Part shown: piece after piece, positions 10,159-17,057 of the stretch
Numbering within the stretch: position 1 is the first letter of the stretch
Layout of the letters: each line of letters starts with the position of its first letter
From: an uncultured Collinsella sp.
GTDB taxonomy: Bacteria; Actinomycetota; Coriobacteriia; Coriobacteriales; Coriobacteriaceae
Length of the DNA: 34,939 nucleotides
NCBI GenBank assembly: GCA_947642445.1
Contig: CANRSF010000022.1
Coordinates: forward strand, 1-34,939
Reading direction: 5' to 3'
Made by a program: the position numbers and the translations under genes
The notes under the pieces: model-generated
Told to the model about the DNA's origin: nothing
What the model saw: only the letters and a program-made list of their open reading frames with translations
Database searches by the model: none

Positions 10159-11306
10159 TGGCTGAGGCTTTAGAGGTAACGCCCGCCGAGCTGGACGCGT
10201 TTGCGGACCGGCTCGGCGAGGTCGAGTCATATCTCCACTTGGACGAAAAGCGCACGCGCGTGACCGAGCTCGAGGCCAAAAGCGTGGCCCCCGGCTTTTG
10301 GGATGACGCCGACGCCGCCCGTGTCACCATGGAGGAAATCGCGCGCACCAAGGAAGATATCGCTGCCGTGGACAACGCGCGCGGCGAGCTTTCCGATGCC
10401 CGCGCCGCGCTGGAGCTTGCCGAGGAGATGGGGGATGACCCCGATGCCGCCGCCCTTCGCGAGGAGGCTACAGCCACGGCTGAGCGCCTGGCCCGTGCCA
10501 TCGATGAGCTTGAGCTTTCGAGCTGGTTTACCGGTGAGTTCGATCACGGCGATGCCATTGTGACCATCAAGCCCGGACAGGGTGGTCTGGAGGCCCAGGA
10601 CTGGACCTTCATGCTCTTTAAGATGTACATGAAGTACTGCCAGCGTCGCGGCTGGAAGGTCACGATTAACGACTGCCCCGCTGCTGAGGTCATCGGCATC
10701 GACCGCGCGACCTTTACCGTCGAGGGCAAGGACGCATTTGGCATGCTGCGCGCCGAGGCCGGCGTCCACCGCTTGGTTCGCATTAGCCCCACCGACGACA
10801 AGAAGCGCCGCCAGACCACGTTTGCCGGCGTCGAGGTCATCCCCGTGCTACCCGATGATATCGACATCGAAATCAGTCCCGATGACATCCGCGTGGACGT
10901 GTACCACGCGAGCGGCCCGGGCGGTCAGGGCGTTAACACCACCGACTCCGCCGTGCGCGTGACGCATTTCCCCAGCGGCATTGTGGTCACCTGCCAAAAC
11001 GAGCGCAGCCAGATCCAGAACAAGGCCGCGTGCATGCAGATCCTCAAGGCTCGCCTGTACGAGATTGAGCTCGAGAAGCGTGCCGAGGCCCTGGACGAGA
11101 TTCGCGGACCCAAGACCACGATTGGTTTTGGCAACCAGATCCGCAGCTACGTGCTCTACCCGTACCAGATGGTTAAGGACCTGCGTACGGGCGTGGAGAC
11201 CAGCAACATCGAGGCCGTTCTTGACGATGGCGATTTGGATCCGTTTGTGATTGGCTATCACCGTTGGGCTACCGGCAACGCCGATGTACAAGGCTCGGAG
11301 ATCTAA
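10158..11306 (+). CDS. prfB: Peptide chain release factor 2 (RF2)
   Basis: A 382-residue class I release factor. The GGQ motif that triggers peptide release is present (SGPGGQGVNTTDSAVR, GGQ at 255-257), as are the long N-terminal helical domain (APGFWDD near residue 45), KPGQGGLEAQDW and the C-terminal IRSYVLYPYQMVKDLRTGVE. The start ATG overlaps the secA stop. There is no in-frame TGA and no programmed frameshift near codon 26, unlike many RF2 genes, so expression is not autoregulated that way. The stop-codon-reading tripeptide, normally Ser-Pro-Phe in RF2, reads Ser-Pro-Thr here (residues 210-212, RISPTDDKKRRQ), which is unusual. Overall similarity is clearly to RF2 rather than RF1. Confidence 0.95.
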
Positions 11307-11350
11307 AACATCGGGCGGCTTCAAGCCGATGCTAAGCCCAACGGTTGGAC

Positions 11351-11373
11351 GGGTTTGTATTCGGAATAAACCC
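11351..11373 (+). promoter_or_regulatory. Leader or 3' UTR hairpins between prfB and the YitT gene
   Basis: GGGTTT (11351-11356) pairs with AAACCC (11368-11373). The second arm is also part of the palindrome CCCTGCGCAGGG beginning at 11371, so the two structures exclude each other. A further inverted repeat (CATCGG and CCGATG) lies near 11309-11325. A possible promoter, TGGTTT-16-TAGAAT, ends at 11411. These elements precede the terminator hairpin at 11434 and could form an antitermination switch. Confidence 0.35.
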
Positions 11374-11433
11374 TGCGCAGGGGTGGTTTTTGTCCGGCGA
11401 ATCGGTAGAATCGAATACAAGAAGAAGTTCAAA

Positions 11434-11459
11434 GCGCATCCGATGGGGTGCGCTTTTTT
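11434..11459 (+). terminator. Rho-independent terminator just before the YitT gene (prfB terminator or attenuator)
   Basis: GCGCATCC (11434-11441) pairs with GGGTGCGC (11446-11453) around GATG and is followed by TTTTTT (11454-11459). Flanking AAA and TTT extend the stem. The T-run ends 2 bases before the ribosome binding site of the next gene, which leaves no room for a promoter after it. Confidence 0.85.
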
Positions 11460-11471
11460 GAGGGAGGCAGC

Positions 11472-12362
11472 ATGGCATATCGTCTGGACATTAAGCGCAT
11501 TCTTTCGATGAACTTCTTTCACGACCTGCCCCAGATTATGTTGGGGTGCGCTCTGGCCGCTATTGCGACCGACCTGTTTTTGATTCCTAACGGCCTTGCT
11601 GCCGGTGGCGTTACGGGCCTTGCCACCATTATCCAGGCGGTCGGCGCATCGCGCGGTCTATCGCTTCCCGTTGGTATTCAGACGATCGTGATGAACGCCT
11701 TGCTGCTGCTGGTCGTTATGCGCGAGGGCGGCATGTTCTACGTGGTGCAGACGGCGACAGGCTTTGTGCTGCTGGGCTTTTTCACCGACCTGTTCGCTCC
11801 GTTTGTGGCGCCGCTGGCACATGCCGATCTGATGCTGCCCGCTATGTGGGGCGGCATCATCACGGGCATCGGTTATGGCATGGTGCTGCGCGCCGGCGCC
11901 AACACCGGCGGCTCGGACACGATTGGCCAAATCATCTCGCGTAATACCTCGCTGCCCGTGGGCTCGACCGTCATGGCGATCGATGTTGCCGTATGTGCGC
12001 TCTCGGCTCCGGTCTTTTCAATCGAAAATGCACTATATGCAGGCCTTTCGATGGTCATTAGCGGCTACGTGATCGATGCCGTGGTCGATGGCGGCAACAA
12101 GCGTCGTATGGTACTCATCATCTCGGAAAAGTTCCCTGATATCGCTGCCGATATTATGTATGGCCTGGGTCGTGGTTGTACCAAGTTTAAGGCGACTGGC
12201 ATGTATTCGGGTGCCGAGAAGCCGGTGATCATGGTCATCGTGAGCCGTCGAGAGCTCAATACCCTTAAGACGATCGTGCGCGAGCGCGATCCTCACGCCA
12301 TTGTGACGGTCGCTGACGTTACGGAAGCCTTCGGCGAGGGATTCAAGGACATTAGCGCGTAG
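11472..12362 (+). CDS. YitT family membrane protein (DUF161 plus DUF2179)
   Basis: A 296-residue membrane protein. The N-terminal two thirds holds five or six hydrophobic helices with LGCALAAIATDLFLIPNGLA, the GGVTGLATI motif, GMVLRAGANTGGSDTIGQII and SMVISGYVIDAVVDGG. The C-terminal soluble domain of about 80 residues (KRRMVLIISEKFPDIAADI to VTEAFGEGF) is DUF2179. This is the YitT/YqfU arrangement; molecular function is not established for the family. ATG 11472 has GGGAGG 5 bases upstream. A terminator hairpin ends only 12 bases before the start, so expression probably depends on read-through from an upstream promoter. Confidence 0.9.
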   Translation: MAYRLDIKRILSMNFFHDLPQIMLGCALAAIATDLFLIPNGLAAGGVTGLATIIQAVGASRGLSLPVGIQTIVMNALLLLVVMREGGMFYVVQTATGFVLLGFFTDLFAPFVAPLAHADLMLPAMWGGIITGIGYGMVLRAGANTGGSDTIGQIISRNTSLPVGSTVMAIDVAVCALSAPVFSIENALYAGLSMVISGYVIDAVVDGGNKRRMVLIISEKFPDIAADIMYGLGRGCTKFKATGMYSGAEKPVIMVIVSRRELNTLKTIVRERDPHAIVTVADVTEAFGEGFKDISA

Positions 12363-12569
12363 GGGCGACCGCGTTCCATCCAAAAGACGTTCACATTGAT
12401 AAACCGTTTCATCAGCGGTTCTGCCTGCTAAATTGTTCAAATAATGATAAAAACTCTGGTAAAGCCATCAGTTTCCAGCATAATGAATGACGTACGTGCA
12501 TTGCGGCTGTGTTGGGATTACCTTCGGTGCCGTGCGCATCTTGTCTAAAGAGGATGAAAGGAAGGCACA

Positions 12570-13400
12570 ATGAGCGACGAAGAGCTCAAAAAGGTTGCCA
12601 ACGAGGTAAGGAAGGGCATCGTCACCGGCGTGCACGCTGCCAAGTCCGGCCATCCGGGCGGTTCGCTCGGTGCTGCCGACATCATGACCTATCTGTACTT
12701 TGAGGAAATGAACGTCGACCCGTCCGATCCCCGCAAGGCCGATCGCGACCGTTTTGTGCTCTCCAAGGGCCATTGCGCTCCGGGCCTGTACGCCGTGCTC
12801 GCCGAGCGCGGGTTCTTCCCCAAGGAGGATCTTGAGACGCTGCGCCACATCGGCAGCCACCTGCAGGGTCACCCCAACATGAACGACACCCCGGGCGTCG
12901 ACATGTCCACCGGCTCGCTCGGCCAGGGCATTTCCGCCGCCGTGGGCATGGCCGTTGCCGCCAAGCACTGGGGCGATACTTATCGCACGTACGCCCTGCT
13001 GGGTGATGGCGAGAGCGAGGAGGGCCAGGTCTGGGAGGCCGCCATGTTTGCCGGCAACCAGCAGCTCGATAACCTCTGCGTGATCGTCGACCACAACGGC
13101 CTTCAGATTGACGGTCCCGTCGAGGAGGTCAACGACCCCATGCCGCTCGCCGACAAGTTCCGCGCGTTCAAGTTCCACGTGGTTGAGCTCGCCGACGGCA
13201 ACGACTTCGACCAGATCCGCGCCGCCTTTGCCGAGGCTCGCGCCACCAAGGGGCAGCCGACCGCCATTATCGCCGAGACCACAAAGGGCAAGGGCGTGTC
13301 CTTTATGGAGAACCAGGTTGGCTGGCACGGCAAGGCCCCCAACGATGAACAGTTTGAGCAGGCCATGGCAGAGCTCACGGCCGCCGGAGAGGAGCTCTAG
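12570..13400 (+). CDS. Transketolase, N-terminal (ThDP-binding) subunit
   Basis: The first half of a split transketolase, 276 residues. It carries the thiamine diphosphate pyrophosphate-binding motif GDGESEEGQVWEAAM and ends about 30 residues later in IVDHNGLQ. Other family landmarks are KSGHPGGSLGAADI, LSKGHCAPGLYAVL and STGSLGQGISAAVGMA. It transfers two-carbon ketol units in the non-oxidative pentose phosphate pathway, working with the subunit encoded immediately downstream. AAGGAAGG precedes ATG 12570. The 207-base upstream gap contains a small hairpin (AACCG and CGGTT near 12402-12421) and AT-rich stretches, but no promoter I can call firmly. Confidence 0.95.
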   Translation: MSDEELKKVANEVRKGIVTGVHAAKSGHPGGSLGAADIMTYLYFEEMNVDPSDPRKADRDRFVLSKGHCAPGLYAVLAERGFFPKEDLETLRHIGSHLQGHPNMNDTPGVDMSTGSLGQGISAAVGMAVAAKHWGDTYRTYALLGDGESEEGQVWEAAMFAGNQQLDNLCVIVDHNGLQIDGPVEEVNDPMPLADKFRAFKFHVVELADGNDFDQIRAAFAEARATKGQPTAIIAETTKGKGVSFMENQVGWHGKAPNDEQFEQAMAELTAAGEEL

Positions 13401-13401
13401 G

Positions 13402-14343
13402 ATGGCAGACGTCAAGAAAATCGCCACGCGTGTAAGCTACGGCGAGGCCCTCGTCGAGCTCGCCAACGAGCACGATGACTTTGTGGTCCTCGACGCCGAC
13501 CTGGCCGCCGCCACGCAGACCGGTAAGTTTAAGGCCGCTTGCCCCGACCGCTTCTTCGATGTGGGCATTGCCGAGAGCAACCTGATGGGCGTCGCCGCCG
13601 GTATCGCGACCACTGGTCGTGTTGCCTTCGCGAGTACCTTTGCCATGTTCGCTGCCGGTCGCGCCTTTGAGCAGGTCCGCAACTCCATCGGCTACCCGCA
13701 CCTCAACGTTAAGATCGGTGCCACGCACGCTGGTATCTCGGTGGGCGAGGATGGCGCCACGCACCAGTGCTGCGAGGATATCGCCCTCATGCGCGTCATC
13801 CCCGGCATGACCGTGATCGTTCCGGCCGACGACGTCGAGGCCCGCGCCGTGACGCGCGCCGCCTATGAGTGCGACGGCCCGGTGTACATGCGCTTCGCTC
13901 GTTTGGCCTCGCCGGTTATCAACGACCCCGAGACCTACAAGTTCGAGTTGGGTAAGGGCATTGTCATGCGCGAGGGCGCCGATGTGACCATCATCGCTTG
14001 CGGCCTGATGGTCGGCGAGGCCCTCGAGGCCGCCGAGCAGCTCGCTGCCGAGGGCATCGACGCCGAGGTCATCAACATGCACACCATCAAGCCCATCGAC
14101 GCCGACCTGGTCGTCAAGAGCGCTACCAAGACCGGTCACGTCGTGACCGTCGAGGAGCACTCCGTGATCGGTGGCCTGGGCAGCGCCGTTGCCGACGTCC
14201 TGTGTGAGCAGCGCCCGACGCCACTCAAGAAGATCGGCGTCAACGACACCTTCGGCGAGTCCGGCCCGGGCGCCGAGCTCCTGCACAAGTATGGCCTGGA
14301 CGCCGCCAACATCGTGGCAACCACCAAGGAGTTCTTGGCATAA
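13402..14343 (+). CDS. Transketolase, C-terminal (pyrimidine-binding and C-terminal domains) subunit
   Basis: The second half of the split enzyme, 313 residues. It includes the catalytic Glu region FFDVGIAESNLMGVAAGIA, FASTFAMFAAGRAFEQVRNSI, the HAGISVGEDGATHQ loop, and the C-terminal domain with INMHTIKPIDADLV and TVEEHSVIGGLGSAV. The start is ATG 13402, one base after the stop of the N-terminal subunit gene, with GAGAGGAG in that gene as ribosome binding site. The two proteins assemble into one functional enzyme, as in other split-transketolase actinobacteria and clostridia. A strong terminator follows. The downstream end agrees with the family (GESGPGAELLHKYGLDAANI). Confidence 0.95.
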   Translation: MADVKKIATRVSYGEALVELANEHDDFVVLDADLAAATQTGKFKAACPDRFFDVGIAESNLMGVAAGIATTGRVAFASTFAMFAAGRAFEQVRNSIGYPHLNVKIGATHAGISVGEDGATHQCCEDIALMRVIPGMTVIVPADDVEARAVTRAAYECDGPVYMRFARLASPVINDPETYKFELGKGIVMREGADVTIIACGLMVGEALEAAEQLAAEGIDAEVINMHTIKPIDADLVVKSATKTGHVVTVEEHSVIGGLGSAVADVLCEQRPTPLKKIGVNDTFGESGPGAELLHKYGLDAANIVATTKEFLA

Positions 14344-14388
14344 GGCAAGACGAGGCAAAGTATCGCGTCGACAACCGCAAACAAGCCA

Positions 14389-14423
14389 GAACAGGGGCGT
14401 CCTCAAAGAGGGCGCCCCTGTTT
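14389..14423 (+). terminator. Rho-independent terminator of the transketolase operon
   Basis: AACAGGGGCG-T-CCTC and GAGG-G-CGCCCCTGTT form a long stem around AAA, followed by a short T tract. It stands 46 bases after the stop codon. Confidence 0.85.
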
Positions 14424-14564
14424 ATGCTGAATTTAAATTAGAGTCCTGCCAAGCAAAGTTCCCATGGGGAAACGGGCCCATCACAACAAAGTGCAATTCA
14501 GACCCTTCCAACTTTGTATGTGCAGCATCTCAAGTTGGTGCGGCGGCCCCATAGTAGCCGCAGG

Positions 14565-14689
14565 CCGGGCGCAGGGTTACCTCCCAAATCTTTCCGCAGC
14601 GCATGGCCGGCGTTTGTCCGCAGCTCCGCAGGAGCAGGACAAATGCCGGCCATGCGCGAGGACGATTTGGGAGGTAACCCTGCGCCCGG
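14565..14689. repeat. Large 125-bp imperfect inverted repeat (hairpin element)
   Basis: The outer arms are 26 bp and perfect (14565-14590 with 14664-14689). After an unpaired stretch on each side there are inner arms of 21 bp with one mismatch (14599-14619 with 14637-14657), and the tip is 17 bases. No T-run follows, so it is not an ordinary terminator. It sits between the transketolase terminator and the ftsE promoter and accounts for much of that 450-base gap. Flanking sequence (14424-14564) shows no gene. The structure fits a miniature mobile element or a processed hairpin RNA. Confidence 0.85.
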
Positions 14690-14743
14690 TCGGTGAGACC
14701 CAAACCCCGCCATGCTTCTTATGTGCAGTAAAGCTAATGCTGC

Positions 14744-14749
14744 TAAAAT
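14744..14749 (+). promoter_or_regulatory. Predicted extended -10 of the ftsEX promoter
   Basis: TGCTAAAAT provides an extended -10 (TGn plus TAAAAT) 46 bases before the ftsE start. A -35 is weak (TTATGT at 19 bp). The site lies in an AT-rich patch downstream of the large inverted repeat. Confidence 0.4.
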
Positions 14750-14794
14750 ACAAAGCGCTCATGTAGTTTAAACGCACGACGATAAGGAGCACCA

Positions 14795-16015
14795 GTGGGT
14801 AACCACTTCCGTACCTCCGGTGCGGGCGATGATGCCCCCAAGACGCAGACAGGCGTCCAGGGCAGTCGTTTCGCCACTCCGGATTCAGAGGGCCAGCCTG
14901 TTGCTCAGGCCCCCGCTCAGCCGGCAGATCAGGCACAGCCGGCATCCGATCCCTTTGCCTACAATCCCACCAGCGATGTCGCGCTTTCCGGCACGGCGGG
15001 TTTTGAGCCCGTTCAGGCCGTGACCGCTCGCGTGGAGCAGCCTCAGGCTGGCGCCGCCACGCCGCAGCCTACCATGGCCGGCATTCCCGACCCCATGGCC
15101 CCTGCGACGCCGGTTCCTCAGCCTGCGCAGTCCGGTCTCTTTGCCGCTATTCCCGATCCCACGCAGCCTGCTGCCCCGGTGGTCGAGAGCGATCAGGCCG
15201 CCGAGGTCGCAAGCCTCGATAACGCGCTCAACAACCCCGATTTTACGTCGGTGTTTGCGCCCATCGATCCGCAAGCCAGCCGCAAGAAGATGGCCAAGCA
15301 GGCCGGTGTCGAGCCCGTCATCCTTATGGAGCATGTCACCAAGATCTATCCGGCACAGCCCAACAAGCCTGCACTCGACGACATCAACATCGAGATCTAT
15401 CCGGGCGAGTTCGTCTTCCTGGTCGGTCATTCCGGCTCGGGTAAGACCACGCTGCTGTCGACGCTCAACCGCGACGTCAAGCCGACGAGCGGCCGCATCT
15501 TGGTTGCCGGTCAGGACCTCATGAAGATCAAGAACCGCAAGGTTCCGTTCCTGCGCCGCCAGATTGGCGCCGTGTTCCAGGACTTTAAGCTTCTGCCGCA
15601 AAAAACCGCCTACGAAAACGTGGCGTTTGCCCTGCAGTGCATCGGCAAGCCCAAGGGCGTCATTCGCAGCCAGGTGCCCGAGGTGCTGCGTCTGGTCGGT
15701 CTGGCCGATCAGATGGACTCGCTGCCCGACCAGCTTTCCGGTGGCGAGCAGCAGCGCGTTGCCGTCGCCCGCGCTATGGTCAACCGTCCGCCGCTGCTGA
15801 TCTGCGACGAGCCCACGGGTAACCTCGACCCGGCGATCTCGCTGGGCATCATGAAGCTGCTCGAGCGTATTAACCGCACCGGCACCACCGTGATCGTCGC
15901 CACGCACGACCGCGAGATGGTCGATAGCATGCACCGTCGAGTGATCGCCCTCGAGGGCGGCCACGTTATCCGCGACCAGGAGAGGGGAGGTTACGGCAAC
16001 TATGGCACCAACTAA
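14795..16015 (+). CDS. ftsE: Cell division ATP-binding protein FtsE with a ~170-residue N-terminal extension
   Basis: The ATPase of the FtsEX complex, which couples the divisome to peptidoglycan hydrolases. Residues from about 172 to 406 are a standard FtsE: ILMEHVTKIYPAQPNKPAL, Walker A VGHSGSGKTT (about 209-218), Q-loop FQDFKLLP, signature LSGGEQQRVAVARA (near 315), Walker B LLICDEPTGNLDP (near 335) and THDREMVD (near 370). Before it lie about 171 low-complexity residues rich in Ala, Pro and Gln, predicted disordered. Usual FtsE is about 220-230 residues. GTG 14795 has AAGGAG 5 bases upstream, and no internal ATG near residue 165 has a ribosome binding site, so the extension is likely translated. 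The stop lies 14 bases inside ftsX, indicating coupling. Confidence 0.95.
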   Translation: MGNHFRTSGAGDDAPKTQTGVQGSRFATPDSEGQPVAQAPAQPADQAQPASDPFAYNPTSDVALSGTAGFEPVQAVTARVEQPQAGAATPQPTMAGIPDPMAPATPVPQPAQSGLFAAIPDPTQPAAPVVESDQAAEVASLDNALNNPDFTSVFAPIDPQASRKKMAKQAGVEPVILMEHVTKIYPAQPNKPALDDINIEIYPGEFVFLVGHSGSGKTTLLSTLNRDVKPTSGRILVAGQDLMKIKNRKVPFLRRQIGAVFQDFKLLPQKTAYENVAFALQCIGKPKGVIRSQVPEVLRLVGLADQMDSLPDQLSGGEQQRVAVARAMVNRPPLLICDEPTGNLDPAISLGIMKLLERINRTGTTVIVATHDREMVDSMHRRVIALEGGHVIRDQERGGYGNYGTN

Positions 16016-16922
16016 CGTGGGCTACTCCTTCAAAGAGGCAATCAGCCACTTCTTCCGTAACTGGACTACCTCGCTCGGCGCCGTCATCACGATCTTCCTT
16101 TCGCTGTTTATCATCGGCCTGTTCATCATGGGCTCCGCGATGCTGAACTCCGTGATCGGCACCGTCGAGGATCAGGTTGTCATCAACGCGTTCATTAGCG
16201 ATGACGCCGATCAGGCCGATGTCCAGGCTTTTGAGGCCGAGCTTAAGACGTGGAATAACGTCAAGTCCGTGACCTATAAGGACAAGGACGACGCGCTGGC
16301 CGAGTATACGAGCAAGATGTCGGGCAACGCCGACGCCACCATGAGCGCGCTCGATGGCCAGAACCCGCTGCCGGCTTCGTTTGCAATTGAGATGGACGAT
16401 CCGTCCAAGGTCGAAAGCACGGCCCAGAAGCTCAAGAAGAACGCCGACTTCCAGAAGATCGCGGATGACGGCGACGTCAACGCGAGCGTGCTGTACGGCC
16501 AGGAGGAAGTGAGCCGCCTGTTCCAGGTGACCAACTACATCCGCATCGCCGCCGTGGTGCTCGTTGGCCTTCTGACCTTTATCGCATTCATCTTCATCAA
16601 CAACACGATTCGCCTGTCCATCACGGCGCGTCGTCGTGAGATTGCGATTATGCGTCTGGTCGGCGCCAGCAACGGCTTCATTCGCGGCCCGTTTATCACC
16701 GAGGGCGTACTGCAGGCCATTTTGGGCTCGCTGCTTTCCATCGGCGTTCTGGAGCTGCTGCGCAATCTGATGATTCCGCGTTTGCAGGAGAGCATCGGCT
16801 GGATGTCGTTTGCCCTGCCGATGCAGTACTACCTGGTGACCTATGCTGCGCTGATTCTGGTCGGTGTGATTATCGGTCTCTTTGGTTCTGCCATAGCCAT
16901 GCGCCGCTACCTGCGCGTGTAG
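16002..16922 (+). CDS. ftsX: Cell division protein FtsX
   Basis: The 306-residue membrane partner of FtsE. It has a short cytoplasmic N-terminus (NVGYSFKEAISHFFRNWTTS), a first helix at about residues 22-45, an extracytoplasmic domain of about 125 residues (DQVVINAFISDDADQADV onward), then three C-terminal helices with the FtsX/MacB-type loop RREIAIMRLVGASNGFIRGP. In Gram-positive bacteria the external domain activates peptidoglycan hydrolases. The start overlaps the end of ftsE by 14 bases; GGAGG lies 11 bases before the ATG. A terminator follows within 60 bases, so ftsEX forms a two-gene operon. Confidence 0.97.
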   Translation: MAPTNVGYSFKEAISHFFRNWTTSLGAVITIFLSLFIIGLFIMGSAMLNSVIGTVEDQVVINAFISDDADQADVQAFEAELKTWNNVKSVTYKDKDDALAEYTSKMSGNADATMSALDGQNPLPASFAIEMDDPSKVESTAQKLKKNADFQKIADDGDVNASVLYGQEEVSRLFQVTNYIRIAAVVLVGLLTFIAFIFINNTIRLSITARRREIAIMRLVGASNGFIRGPFITEGVLQAILGSLLSIGVLELLRNLMIPRLQESIGWMSFALPMQYYLVTYAALILVGVIIGLFGSAIAMRRYLRV

Positions 16923-16947
16923 GCATGTCTGGAATTCATCCCTTCCA

Positions 16948-16980
16948 ACGGGTCGTCTCTTATGGGGCGGCCCGTTTTTT
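16948..16980 (+). terminator. Rho-independent terminator of ftsEX
   Basis: ACGGGTCGTCTC (16948-16959) pairs with GGGGCGGCCCGT (16964-16975), including G-T pairs, around TTAT and is followed by TTTTT. Confidence 0.85.
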
Positions 16981-17057
16981 GATCTCTAGGGGACGGCAGG
17001 AAAGCGAATCATTTGGGTAGACTCTTTGGAGTTCGTCATCGATAGCAAGGAGGCGCC

